Program-made: the position numbers and the translations under genes | From: Liquidambar formosana | Taxonomy: Eukaryota; Streptophyta; Magnoliopsida; Saxifragales; Altingiaceae | Length of the DNA: 64,000 nucleotides | Assembly (NCBI GenBank): GCA_039720395.1 | Contig: CM077826.1 | Location: forward strand, 18,973,053-19,037,052 | Reading direction: 5' to 3' | Notes under the pieces: model-generated | Told to the model about the DNA's origin: nothing | Databases searched by the model: none | Seen by the model: the letters and a program-made list of their open reading frames with translations, nothing else | Shown: in pieces, positions 34,305 to 45,995 of the stretch | Layout: each line of letters begins with the position of its first letter | Position numbering within the stretch: position 1 is the stretch's first letter

Positions 34305-36150
34305 AAGGAAGTGTACTCAAGTCATGAGTATACTTAAACCACTGGGGGTTGGTGATTGTCAAGAGAAGCATATTCAAGCCACTACGAATGAACATACTTT
34401 TGAAACGGAGAAATATATTCTAGTCACGAATATATTTAACCAAGTGATGAGAATGAGATCTGAAAAGTACGTTCAAGTGACGAACGTACCTTGGAAATGG
34501 AGAAGTATATTCAGGTCACGAATATATTTAACCAAGTGAGTGACAAAAAATCTGAGAAGTATACTCAAGTGATGAGTATACCATTGAAATGGAGAAATAT
34601 ATTCAGGTCGCGAATATATTTAACCAAGTAATCTGAGAATGAAATCTAAGAAGTATACTCAAGTGGTGAGCATACCATTGAAATGGAGAAATATATCCAA
34701 GCGATGGATATATTTAACCAAGTAATCTGAGAATGAAATCTGAGAAGTATACTCAAGTGGTGAGCATACCATTGAAATGGAGAAATATATCCAAGCGATG
34801 GATATATTTAACCAAGTAATCTGAGAATGAAATCTGAGAAGTATACTCAAGTGGTGAGCATACCATTGAAATGGAGAAATATATCCAAGCGATGGATATA
34901 TTTAACCAAGTAGGATAAAGAATAATCTGAGAAGTATACTCAAGTGATGAGTGTACTTTTGAAATGGAGAGATATATTCAGGTCACGAATATATTCAACT
35001 AAGTGAGTGACAACATATCTGAGAAGTATACTCAAGTGATGAGTATACCATTGAAATGGAGAAATATATTCAGGTCGCGAATATATTTAACCAAGTGATG
35101 AAAAAGATGCTGAGAAATATACTCAAGTGATGAGTATACTTAATGATTGAAAAAGACTGAGAAGTACGTTCAAGTGATGAACATACTTTTGAAATGGAGA
35201 AATGTATCCAAGTGATGGATATATTTAACCAAGTAAGCTGAGAAGTACACTCAAGTGATGAGCATACCATTGAAATGGAGAAATATATCCAAACGACGGA
35301 TATATTTAACCAAGTAAGATAAGAATAATCTGAGAAGTGTACTCAAGTGATGAGTACACCATTGAAATGGAGAAATATATTCTAGTCACGAATATACTTA
35401 ACCAAGTAAGTGACAAGTATGTTTGAGTGATAAACATACCATTGAAATAGAGAAATATATCCAAGCGATGGATATACTTAAGCAAGTAAGATAGAGAACA
35501 ATCTGAGAAGTGTACTCAAGTGATGAGTACACCATTGAAATGGAGAAATATATTCTAGTCATGAATATATTTAACCAAGTAAGTGACAAATAATCTGAGA
35601 AATATGTTCAAGTGATGAACATACCATTGAAATGGAGAAATATATCCAAGCGATTGATATACTTAACCAAGTAAGTGGCAAAATATCTGAGAAGTATACT
35701 CAAGTGATGAGTATACCATTGAAATGGAAAAATATACCCAAGTGATGGATATACTTAACCAAGTAAGTGACAAATGATCTGAGAAGTATGTTCAAGTGAT
35801 GAACATACCATTGAAATGGAGAAATATACCCAAGCGATGGATATACTTAACCAAGTAAGTGACGAAATATCTGAGAAGTATACTCGAGTGATGAGTATAC
35901 CATTGAAATGGAGAAATATATTCAAGTGATGAATATATTTAACCAAGTAAGTGATAATGAGGATCTGAAACTAGGAAGCATATTCAATGGGTGAACATGC
36001 TTTTGAAATGGAAGAATATATTCAAGTGATGAATATATTCAACCAAGTATGATAGAGAATGAGAATTTGAAGCTGAGAAGCATATTCAAAGAGTGAATAC
36101 ACTTTTGAAATGGAAGAATATATTCAAGTGATGAGTATATTCAACCAAGT
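34305..36150. repeat. Tandem array of covarying hairpins (3' region of copy B)
   Basis: About 1.85 kb of the same roughly 90-bp units as at 1-705. Perfect stems include GTACGTTC/GAACGTAC (34467-34474 with 34482-34489), ATATATCC/GGATATAT (35283-35290 with 35298-35305) and GTGTACTC/GAGTACAC (35337-35344 with 35352-35359), each with a 7-nt loop of the form AARYGAY. Locally there are higher-order repeats: an identical double unit recurs three times between 34640 and 34915. Units toward 36000 are degenerate. It lies between the accessory gene and the purine tract. Confidence 0.95.
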
Positions 36151-36429
36151 GGGATGGAAAATCAAGATTTGAAATGAGGATATATGATCAATTTATCAAG
36201 ATTGAACAGGCATGGTGCAAGAGGAAAGTGACTTAACACATTGTCACTTGAGTTGGCATGACACAGGGGAAATATATTCAACCCTTTTGAACATAAAATC
36301 AATTCAAGGAATTGATTTCAAGATGGAATTTGATTGATTTTAAGCTCAAAAAGTGTTGAATATCTCATTTGGAAGGAGGTTTGATCATGCGTCAAGGCGA
36401 GACAAAGCGAGAAGCAAAACCAAAACAAA

Positions 36430-36493
36430 GTGGCTTGGGTGACCACCAGGCCTCAGGAGGCTAGCCGCCCAGGCCTGGGTGGTTACCCGAGCC
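36430..36493. repeat. Single hybrid GC-rich repeat in copy B
   Basis: The left part (GTGGCTTGGGTGACCACC) matches the repeat at 976 in copy A; the right part (CCTGGGTGG..ACCCGAGCCC) matches the repeat at 4311. It marks where copy A has the extra PMD gene. Confidence 0.85.
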
Positions 36494-36578
36494 CAAAGCG
36501 GAAATCCCACTTTGAATAGGAAACTTCCTATTCTGATGGGTTTTTTCCTATTTGAACTTGGATTTGTGACCTTTTCCC

Positions 36579-36585
36579 TATAAAA
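36579..36585 (+). promoter_or_regulatory. TATA box of the DUF7745-like gene, copy B
   Basis: TATAAAA, 50 nt upstream of the ATG at 36635, conserved in copy A at 4478-4484. It drives transcription opposite to the element RNA. Confidence 0.65.
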
Positions 36586-36634
36586 ACACATCCAAGAGGT
36601 TCCTAAACCTACTTGTATTCATTCATTAGAAATT

Positions 36635-37921
36635 ATGGAGGCTCTAGACAAATTTTTAGGAGGGTTTTTGAGAGTTATGAGTGCTGAAGCAAAATCTGAG
36701 TTCAAGTGCTTTGGCTTGGATCCATTGCTCTCCTTGAGGCATGTGAGGCTTGAAACGAACCTCTTGACTGCTGCTACATATTTTTGGGATCCTCAAGTTC
36801 ATGTGTTCCGCTTCAACTATGAAGAACTGTGCCCAACCATGGAGGAATTCTGTGCATTGTATGGAGTTTCAACGGTAGGTCCTTTCATTCTCCCTACTCC
36901 TCGCCCAAGCTTTCTTACTTCTTTCTCCAATCTACTTGGGATTCACTCACAATATGCCTCTACGTTTGTAAAGGACCATATGGTAGACTTGATGAAATTG
37001 ACAACCTCTTTTTTAGCTTGTGATAGTAAAGGTATTCTGAATTTTACCTTTCCTATTAAGCATGCTCTTGCCTTTTGCCTCATTGGTCGTTTTCTTATTT
37101 CCACTGGTACTCCACATGTTCCCATTCAAATCTGTGACTTGATTCCTCTCCTTGCCAAGGGCCATAACTTGATTCCCATGGTGCTAGCTGAAACCCTGAA
37201 TGGTTTGGATAAAACTCATGAGGACCCAAAGGTTCCTTTAGGAGGTAGCCCCATTCTACTGCAGATGTGGTTGCTTGAAAGACTGAATTTCTTGTCACCA
37301 GTTGCCATTACACCATACAAGCCCCAGCGTTACTGTCTTCGCCGCATTGAACTACCTGGGCAATTTTCATTGAGAGATTGGCTAGGTTACTTCCAAACCC
37401 TTTCTTGGAGGAGTGTCAAGTGGTTTGTATTCATATGGGGCTGCGGTGACCAGGTGCTTCTGCGGACTTCTGGATGCGCCATGGTGAGACTCATAGGACT
37501 GAGGTCTACTTCCTTCTATTGGCCTTCAAGGGTTCTTCGTCAGATGGGCGCCATGCAAACCATACCCACTTCCTTGAAAGGTGACTATCCTGTAGTGCCC
37601 GCGGGTCTTTCTGTAGTGACTTGGGCGAAGGACCGATGGCCTAGCAAATTGATACTAACCCAAGTTACGAATACTGATGGTCCATATATGATGAGCCCCG
37701 AGTATAAGGAATGGTTGAAAAGCAATTTAGGTGAGAGAGAGACTACTCGAAGAGAAAGGATTTTTGGACTTATCAAGAACAACGAACTTGGATCTTGCAG
37801 AGAAGATATTATGGAAGCAGTGACAGCAGCTTATGAACACGACTTGAGGAAGAAAAGAAGATATGCAAGAGAGGAGAAGAAAGCTGAAGAGCGAGCTGCA
37901 AAGAAGCCCAAGAAAAACTGA
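36635..37921 (+). CDS. DUF7745/PMD-like accessory protein, intact, antisense to pol
   Basis: 428 codons, uninterrupted, single exon. The N-terminal part has LLSLRHVRLETNLLTAATYF then WDP and F.FNYEELCPTMEEFCALYG, a pattern I associate with the DUF7745 family of plant transposon-linked proteins, itself similar to the plant mobile domain. The middle has FPIKHALAFCLIGRFLISTG, LLQMWLLERLNFLSP and a conserved WPSRVLRQMG. The tail from about residue 395 is a highly charged helix (KKRRYAREEKKAEERAAKKP), suitable as a nuclear signal or coiled coil. No transmembrane segment. It converges on pol and has its own TATA box. Family assignment is from memory; function unknown. The copy A homologue differs by about 10% and has one stop. 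Confidence 0.85.
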   Translation: MEALDKFLGGFLRVMSAEAKSEFKCFGLDPLLSLRHVRLETNLLTAATYFWDPQVHVFRFNYEELCPTMEEFCALYGVSTVGPFILPTPRPSFLTSFSNLLGIHSQYASTFVKDHMVDLMKLTTSFLACDSKGILNFTFPIKHALAFCLIGRFLISTGTPHVPIQICDLIPLLAKGHNLIPMVLAETLNGLDKTHEDPKVPLGGSPILLQMWLLERLNFLSPVAITPYKPQRYCLRRIELPGQFSLRDWLGYFQTLSWRSVKWFVFIWGCGDQVLLRTSGCAMVRLIGLRSTSFYWPSRVLRQMGAMQTIPTSLKGDYPVVPAGLSVVTWAKDRWPSKLILTQVTNTDGPYMMSPEYKEWLKSNLGERETTRRERIFGLIKNNELGSCREDIMEAVTAAYEHDLRKKRRYAREEKKAEERAAKKPKKN

Positions 37922-38243
37922 AAACTCAATAGAATAGGATATTTATGGCATATTTATAGTTCTTTTACTTAATACCAATGAATTGCTATGTCAATCAATT
38001 TTAGTTTTGAATAAATTGCCAATAATAAATCAAATTTGGGATTTTCTTGTTTGATTTAGACCGCACCCAAGGTAACTTTATGGGTTGCCTACGTATCTCC
38101 ATGGTTTTTTTTCTTCTTTTTTTTTTGTTTTTTTTTTTTTGTTTTTTTTTTTTTTGTTTTTGAATGGAGAATCAGGTCTTACGTAGTTCTTATGCCTTAA
38201 CTTTTGCCTAGGCCGCCCTTACGGGTTTTCAACCTAGCAGGCT
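37922..38243. other. T-rich spacer between convergent genes, copy B
   Basis: 322 bp holding the 3' ends of both the accessory gene and pol, with a T-rich run at 38105-38160 interrupted by G. Any poly-A signals for the two strands would have to lie here. No gene seen. Confidence 0.6.
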
Positions 38244-41200
38244 TCAAACATGATATTTCTTCAATTGATCCAAATTAGTTGGACGAGCGAACTCAATTCC
38301 ATCTAAATCCATGAGGCGAACAGCCCCTGCTGGCAATATCTCTTTGATAATGTATGGCCCACCCCAACTTGGCTTGAATTTTCCCCGCGGATCGAACACT
38401 GGAGCTCTGATTTCTTTCAGCACTACATCCCCTTTCTTTAGACCTCGATCTTTGACATGCTTGTTGAATGCTCTGGCAACTCTCCGTTGATACCCCTGAA
38501 CATGATACAACGCCCTTAAACGCCTTTCATCCAGCAAAGCTAACTCATCATAGCGGCTCTTAACCCAGTCCACTTCTGTTATCTGGCTCTCCACGGCAAC
38601 TCTTAGTGAAGGAACTTCCAATTCAACTGGCAACACGGCCTCCATTCCATAAACTAGAGAATAAGGGGTAGCCCCTGTTGACGACCTTATTGATGTTCTG
38701 TAACCCCATAGAGCCAATGGCAACTTCTCATGCCAGTCTGTGTGTGAGTCCGCAGTCTTCTGTAGTATCTTCTTGATGTTCTTGTTAGCTGCTTCCACCG
38801 CTCCATTAGTTTGAGGACGGTATGGTGACGACAGATGGTGGGCTATGCCATACTTTTGCAAGAGCTCATGGGTTTCTTTCTGAAAGTGCTGGCCATTGTC
38901 TGAGATAACTTCTTGCGGTACCCCATATCGATAGATGATGCTGTGCTGTATGAACTGTGCTACTTTCTTGGAATTCAAGGTCTTGAAGGACGCTGCTTCC
39001 ACCCACTTAGTGAAGTAGTCGATGGCGACCAGGATGTATTCATGCCCATTTGATGCCTTTGGCTTGATCTGTCCGATGATATCTATCCCCCATACTGCGA
39101 ATGGCTAAGGTGACGACATACTTGTTAAAGGCATAGAAGGCAAATGTTGTCCACTGGCGAACAGTTGGCATTTGTGGCACTTCTTGACATGTGCGTGGCA
39201 GTCTCTTTCCATGGTGGACCAATAATAGCCTAGCCTCATGATTTTCTTAGCCAACATATAGCCGTTCATGTGCGGAGCCCCTGTCCCTTCATGGATTTCT
39301 TTAATCAGATGCTCGGCTTCCTCCTCGGTGACACACAGCAGGTGGATCCCGTCGTATGATCTCCGATATAGCTTTCCTCCACAAAGTACATAGTGACTCG
39401 CCAACCGCCTTAGGGTTTTTCTATCAATACGAGATGCTCCTTCTGGGTATTCCCTTTCTTCAATGAACTTTATGTCATGGAACCACGGACGACCATCATT
39501 TACCTCTCCTCCTCGGATTGCACAACAGTACACAGGCTTGTCTCGGCATTCTATCACCAACGGCTTCACATTTCCCCCTTCAGGTATCTCCACCATGGAT
39601 GCTAGGGTCGCCAAGGCATCGGCAAACTGGTTCTTGTTCCTTGAAAGGTAGTTAAATTCTATCTCTGAGAACTCCTTGGTTAGAGCTTCCAGGTAGGCAT
39701 GGTAGGGTAGCAGCTTCTCATCTCGAGTTTTCCATTCCCCTTTTATCTGACAAATGATTAGCGCCAAGTCCCCGAACACTTCTAATTCTTTGATCCCCAA
39801 TTCAAGTGCCGCTTCCAGTGCTAGGATACAGGCCTCATACTCAGCAATGTTGTTGGTAGCTTCGAACCCCAACTTGACCGCCAACGGTGTAAATGCCTCT
39901 TCAGGTGAGACCAGCAGGACTCCTATCCCATAACCTTTCTTATTGGCTGCCCCATCGAAGTATACTCTCCAAATTTTTCTGCCAATCTCTAGCATGTCCT
40001 CGTCTGGGAATTGATCATTGAACGAAGTGGATGATGACACAGGACAGCTGGCTAGGTAGTCTGTGATGACGCTCCCCTTGATAGACTTCTGATTTACATA
40101 CTTGATGTCAAATTCATTGAGGAGAATTGACCATCGAGCAGTTCTGTATGACAATACCGGCCTTTCTACCAGATACTTCAACGGGTCCATGCGACTTATC
40201 AAGAACACTTCGAAGGACATCATGTAGTGCCGGAGGTTCTGCATCGCCCATACTAGTGCCATACAAGCCTTTTCAATGGCATTGTACTTCACTTCATAGT
40301 CTGTCATTTTTTTGCTTAGGTAGTAGATAGCATTCTCCTTTGTAGACCCTTTGAGATATTGAGCTAACATAGCTCCCGTTGCGGTTTCGGTGACCGTTAA
40401 GTATAACAAGAGCGGTGCACCTTGCCGTGGGGGAACTAAGATTGGAGGATTGCTTAAGTATCTCTTAATGGTCTCAAAGGCCTCTTGGCATTCTTCGTTC
40501 CACACTTTTGGCACACCTTTCTTAAGCAATTTGAAGATTGGTTCGCAAACCATGGTCAAGTTGGCAATGAATCGACTTATGTATTGAACCCTTCCCAGAA
40601 AACCCCGAATCTGCTTCTCAGTGCTGGGCGGCTCCATCTCCACAATAGCTTTTATCTTCCCTAGGTCCACTTCGATGCCTCTCTGAGTGATCATGAACCC
40701 CAATAGCTTGCCTGCGGTGACACCAAAAGTGCACTTCTGTGGGTTGAGACGGAGATTGTACTTTTTTGCTCGCTCTAGGAATTTCTCTAGCGCCTTGAAA
40801 TGCCCTTCTCTATCCACGGACTTCACGATCATATCATCGACGTAAACCTCGACTTCCTTATGGATCATATCATGCAATAAGGTCGTTGCTGCTCTTTGGT
40901 AAGTAGCCCCAGCGTTTCTTAAGCCAAAAGGCATTACCTTGTAACAGTACGTTCCCTATTGCGTGATAAAGGCTGTTTTCTCCATGTCTTGAGGCGTCAT
41001 CTTTATCTGGTTATACCCGGAGAATCCGTCCATGAAGGAGAGGAGTGCATGTCCCACTGTACTAGCCACCAACACGTCGATATGGGGTAAAGGAAAGTCA
41101 TCCTTAGGGCTCGCGGCGTTGAGATCTCAGAAGTCGACACACATCCTTACTTTCCCATCTTTTTTAGGCACAGGCACTATATTCGACAGCCACTCGGGGT

Positions 41201-41619
41201 ACTCCACAACTTGGAGGAAACCCGCGTCTAGTTGTTTAGTTACCTCTTCTTTTACTTTTAAAGCCCATTCTGGTTTTAATCTTTTGAGTTTCTGCTTTAC
41301 CGGCTTCTTTAGGGAATTGGTGGGGATATAGTGTTGCACAATATCGGGGTCAATGCCAGGCATGTCTTCATAAGACCATGCAAAAGCCATAATGTTGGCT
41401 TTCAAGAGGGAGATCATCTTTTCTTTTTCAACGGGGGAGAGGGTTTTCCCAATTTTAACTATTCTTGGCAATTCATTCGTCCCTAAGTTGATTGATTCCA
41501 ATTCATCCATATTAGGTTCGGTGACGCCCCTTTTCCTTTGCTCAACGAGCTCCGGGGGGACATCGTTCCTAGGATCTATATCCATGCCATAAATATCCAT
41601 AGAGGAGAGAAAAGAGACA
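38244..41619 (-). pseudogene. pol of copy B, one frame with three stops
   Basis: A single frame from the splice-like acceptor at 41619 to TGA at 38244. Reverse transcriptase: SNIVPVPKKDGKVRMCVDF, GYNQIKM, MPFGLRNAGATYQ, catalytic YVDDMIVKS. RNase H: VYFDGAANKKGYG, NNIAEYEA. Integrase: zinc-binding segment ending CHKCQ, then GIDIIGQI, VISDNGQHF and NGAVEAANK. Stops: TGA at 41127-41129 (arginine in copy A), TAG at 40956-40958 and TAG at 39105-39107 (tryptophan in copy A). None is shared with copy A. No chromodomain. The enzyme set would copy and integrate the element; here it cannot be made in one piece. Confidence 0.93.
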
Positions 41620-41790
41620 CTGCATATATAGAGAAAGAAAGCACACTTTATTGACTAGGAATAATGGGAATGACACACAAAAGAAAGAAGGAAAACAAAC
41701 AAATCTGTATCAATACTATGACTCCACAAAGTGAGTAAAGTAGATACATCTTATTGAATTAGGGAAATATTACTAAACTAAGACACCTAC
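41620..41790 (-). other. Intron-like segment between gag-pro and pol, copy B
   Basis: On the minus strand it begins GTAGGTGTCT and ends CTTTCTTTCTCTATATATGCAG, a strong acceptor context. The donor cuts the last gag-pro sense codon after two bases; the pol frame needs one base after the acceptor, so excision of 171 nt restores a single gag-pro-pol frame. Unspliced RNA ends at the TAG (41787-41789 region). This would set the ratio of Gag-Pro to Gag-Pro-Pol. Confidence 0.7.
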
Positions 41791-44700
41791 AAGCTGCTAT
41801 CAGGTAGGCCAAGGTCTTCTTCTTCATGGATCTCCGCAACGACACCACATTCAAGGTACCAATTCAGGAGTGGCAAGGTAGCATGGCTAATGGACGAACC
41901 CTGGAGTTCTTCAATGGTCGAGTCTTCCACGGTGAGGATCATATTTTGGAACATTTCAGTCATAGCCCCTGCATCAAGGTTCTCTGCCCAGTCCTCCTCT
42001 TTCTTTTCCCAGAACTCATCATTGATGGCATCATCATCTACCATTTCAGTTGTGATTGGATACCATTCGGTGAAGAAGATTTCAAAACCCGGAATTCGGA
42101 TCTTGGTAGCTTGGTCAAAGGTGGGCTCTGGAAACCCGCAATATAGAAAATCATCCCCTTCTTTGACGAAGTAACCATTCAAAGTAGGTCGATATGGCGA
42201 GATCTTCAGGTCTGGCACCCTTCCCTCGGCTTTAGCTCTTACTTTCTCCTTGTTCCTCTTTAGCATTTCTGCATGATCATTTCTGGAGGGCTCATATCCT
42301 AGCCCAAAAGTGTATGAGGTGACACGGCTTTGAATAGACGTAGGGATCCCTTGTTGGCGACGCCCTAGCCCCATGCCTGGAAAGAAACTCATCTTTCTCA
42401 TTATTTCACCGACGTGAAAGTTGCCATGGGGGCAAAAGTCCAAGGGTATTAATTCACCCTTTTCGAGCTCTTTTTCAATGCATTGGACATAGTCAAACCC
42501 AGATAGCGGTGCTGATTCAGGTTGTATCTCACATATAGGCACACCTGCGAGTTTCAATTCATAGTCCCCTTGAAGTGTTACTATGGCTCCTTCATAAGGA
42601 AACTTCACCTTTTGATGGAGTGAAGATGGCACAGCCCCAGCAGGATGGATCCAAGGTCGGCCCAACAGCAAGTTGAAACATGACGGCACATCCAACACTT
42701 GGAATTCCACCCTAAATTCAGTGGGTCCCATGATAAGAGGCAAAGTAACTACCCCTATTACTTCTCGGCGGGTGTTGTCATAAGCTCTTACGGTCTGCCT
42801 AGATGGCGTGAAATCAATGGGTCCTAAACCCAAAACAGTGGCAGTTCGGAGAGGACATACATTCAGTGCAGACCCATTGTCGATAAGAACGGTGGGAACC
42901 CTCTTCCCCATAGTGTCAACGGTCACATAGAGAGCTTGAGAATGGCTCAGCCCGCTTTTAGGTAGGTCTACATCGGTGAACACGATGGTTGAGTTCTTGG
43001 GAGTTGGATTCACCAAATGTACCAATCCCTCGGGGGATGTGTCAACAGGCACTTGTATCTGATTCAACAGTTTCAACACGGTCTGTCTGTGCTTATGCGA
43101 GGCCATGAGCAAGCCCCAAATAGTAATGTTGGCATTGGTCTTCTTCAGCTGCCTAAGCACTTCATCCTCTTCTTCTTGCAAGCTAGGACGCCTCTGCCCT
43201 TCTAAATCTTCGAACGGATTTTCAGATTCTAGGTGGGGGGGCTTGAAATGACGACCCCCTCTGGTTATATGGTCCAACTCATCATCGCTAGCCCATATGT
43301 CATGGACTTCCTCGGAGTCATTCATCAAGTCATCCCATTCTATCATGTCGATGCTCTCCATCTCTGTCGGCAAGTCATCCCAACCTGAAGGGACTATCGG
43401 CTCATCTGATATCGGACTTGGGCTTGAGTACAGCACATAGTAATCATATTTCCCCGACGCTTCACCTAATAGGCCAACCTGAGGATCCCCTGCTTTATAT
43501 CTTTCTTTCAGCTCTTGTTGGATAGATTTCTTTGGCAACAACAAAACCTTTTGGTCAATGAGGTCTTGGATGATCTTCTTTAGTATAGAACAAGCCTCGG
43601 TGTCATGGCCGGGTGCACGATGGTATTGGCAATATTGGTGAGGGATTGATGGTCTTGGCTTTGGTGGAAGTGGCATGATATGGCTGTTATTGCGGCAAAT
43701 GGTGAAGAGACGGGTTAAGGTCATGGGGAGCGGAGTGTATTGTCTTATGGGATGGCGAGGGCGAGAGGATTCAACCCCAATGGCATTTATGGTGTTAGGT
43801 GGGGGTGTGTTGTTGTGTGATGGGAGAGGATTACGGGTGACATTTGGACGAGTTGGTGGTGAAATGACTTGCTTGTCAATGAGGTCTTGGACTTGGTGGC
43901 GAAGGCGAATACAGCGATTGGTGGCATGGCCTTTGGATTGGTGGTACTTGCAGTACTCATTCTCATTGTAGCTCTTGGGTAAGGGATTTGGTGGGGGTCT
44001 TGGGTCGAGTGGCTTCAATAGGTCACGACTTATGAGCTTTTCAAGGACTCTTTCGAGTGGCATGAATAGGTCAGTGAATTGGCGAGGTGGGTTGACATCC
44101 TTGAGAGAAAAGGGTTGGATTGGTTGAGTTATGGTGTTGACCTCGGCATTGTTCTTCCCAGTAAAGTTTGTCTTGCGACTCCTCACTTCCTCAGTCTTGA
44201 TTGTCCCATCATTGATAGCATCTTCAACCTGCGTGCCAGCCCCAATGAGAGCTTTGAAATTTGGGAAATAGTGGGCAAATAGGTGCTTGTGATACACGGG
44301 TAGCAGGTTCTTAACCACTAACTGAATTTGGTCCTCCTCATTCGGCCTATCCGTCATTCTCGACGCCTTTTGTCTCCACCTTGTAATGTAAGCGGAGAAA
44401 GTTTCATAAGCCCCTTGCTTGGTAGTTTCTAGGTCCCTTCGAGTAACGTCCACCTCTGTGTTATACTTGTAGTGCTCTGAAAACTCATTGCATATGTCTT
44501 CCCAAGTCCGGGTTCTATTCTCATCCAAGGATAAGAACCATTTCAAAGCAGAAGTGGCCAAGGTTTCATGGAACATTTGAGCTAAAAGCTCGTCAGTAGC
44601 CCCTCGAGGGTGCATAGCTCGCACGTACATCTTCAAATGAGTCTTAGGGCAACCCGTCCCATCGAACTTTTCTAACTCCGGCATCTTGAATTGTAGTGGA

Positions 44701-45119
44701 ATACGAGCCGTTGGAAACAGAGATAGAGTCCGCACATCGACCATGTCATCAGCCCTACGAATCCCTTTTATAGTTCTCTCCAATGCTTCTACCTTGCTAG
44801 CTAACACGGAATCACTGCTAGTACCTTTCCCCTTGGCTTCCACTTCTAGGTTGGTGACCTCAGGTTTTGAGCTACTTTCCCCCCTTGTCTTGGTGTTCTC
44901 ATTGGATTGAGGTCCCTCTTCAGTGCCAGCCCCATGAGGTATACCCGAGGAATGGGCCTTAGAGCCATTTTGTTCAAGATCCGCCATCTTCTGTTGGTTC
45001 TCTTGAGCCATTTTCAATGCGGTATCGGATGTCTCGGCGGTATGGTCAAGCTTGGCCATGATGGCTTTCAGGCAAGCCTCAAGGTCAAAGTGCCCCTCAC
45101 TAGTTCTTTCGTCGGCCAT
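41791..45119 (-). CDS. gag-pro polyprotein of copy B
   Basis: Open from ATG at 45119 (MADERTSEGHFDLEA) to a stop at 41787, about 1,110 codons; an upstream in-frame extension to 45185 lacks an ATG. A coiled N terminus is followed by a capsid domain (FDGTGCPKTHLKMYVRAMHP, W.DICNEFSEHYK) around residues 150-280, two zinc-knuckle-like motifs, CKYHQSKGHATNRC and CQYHRAPGHDTEAC, then an aspartic protease with IDNGSALNVCPL (aspartate about residue 747), and near the C terminus a G-patch-like segment FFPGMGLGRRQQG. Gag packages the RNA; the protease matures it. The length is large for gypsy gag but usual for Tat/Ogre types. The frame is intact, in contrast to pol. Confidence 0.92.
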
Positions 45120-45974
45120 GTCTGTCTGATGGGTAGACTCAACACTCACTAGACGCCCTTGTGGATTGCGGATCCAAGCCAGCACGTCTATGGATAGAAA
45201 AGTTTTAACCTTTAGCCTAAGGATCTGTCCTAAACCTCCATATTTTCCTTAATGAATTCGGTCTCTACACCATGTTCAATTAATTCATTCCTTTTATCCA
45301 ATTACCTTTACAGGGGTCATGGATTAAGGGTATGTTTTAAAGAATAGGGCATAGAGTCCTTCAATTAGGTTTAATTAATCCCCTAGGACTAGCACATCAC
45401 AAACATAGCTTTACATCCTATTTCCTTAATTTATTCCTCCTAACCCATGGCCTTAACGAAGGCTAGGGTTTAAAGGTCTATATTAAGGGCATAAGATATA
45501 AAGCCTCACACCACAAACACGGCATAGCATCATTACAAACAATTGTGGGTGCATAAAGGTGAGACCGTAGTGTCCTACAAGTCTGTCTATATGGACTAAT
45601 GATAAGGGTAGGCTAGGGTCCTTCACTTGCTTGAGCAATCCTTATACCTAACCACATGTGGCATCAGGAACGCCGCGTGGGTCCAGCAGTACGTGATTAA
45701 CTCATTTAATATACCCAAGGGCAAGCCCAAGGGTACTAGGCAAGAGAGGTTGATAGCTTTCGCCCCAACACATGGAATTAGGAAAACCAAGGTTGAGACT
45801 AGGCCGATCGTTGGCAAGGATACATCGAGGGACATCGATCCTAACATGCAAGAGTTTGCGCACACAATGCAATAAATGAAAGCACACAATCAAGCGAATG
45901 CAATGTGATTGATTTTAATTAAACATAAGAAATTAACCTAGCCCATTTAAACTTTATAGAGTCTAGCCCACAAA
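45120..45974 (-). other. Leader of copy B
   Basis: 855 nt between primer site and gag ATG, with no recognisable domain. Short frames in it (for example 45627-45875 on the plus strand) have no family signature. It probably holds the packaging signal. Confidence 0.6.
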
Positions 45975-45992
45975 TCCCCAGTGGAGTCGCCA
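45975..45992 (-). other. Primer binding site of copy B
   Basis: On the minus strand TGGCGACTCCACTGGGGA, 3 nt after the 5' LTR. The TGGCGACT...GGGGA form is like the sites of Tat/Ogre elements, which I recall as tRNA-Arg primed; tRNA identity is tentative. It differs from the outer element's site. Confidence 0.75.
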
Positions 45993-45995
45993 AAC

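Noticed and set aside
34305..36150. CRISPR-like repeat array
   Set aside because: Regular repeats with inverted symmetry, but the spacers are themselves repeated and the context is a plant retrotransposon. There are no cas genes.
45627..45875. Possible small gene in the leader of copy B
   Set aside because: An 82-codon plus-strand frame in the untranslated leader, antisense to gag, with no domain or promoter signs.
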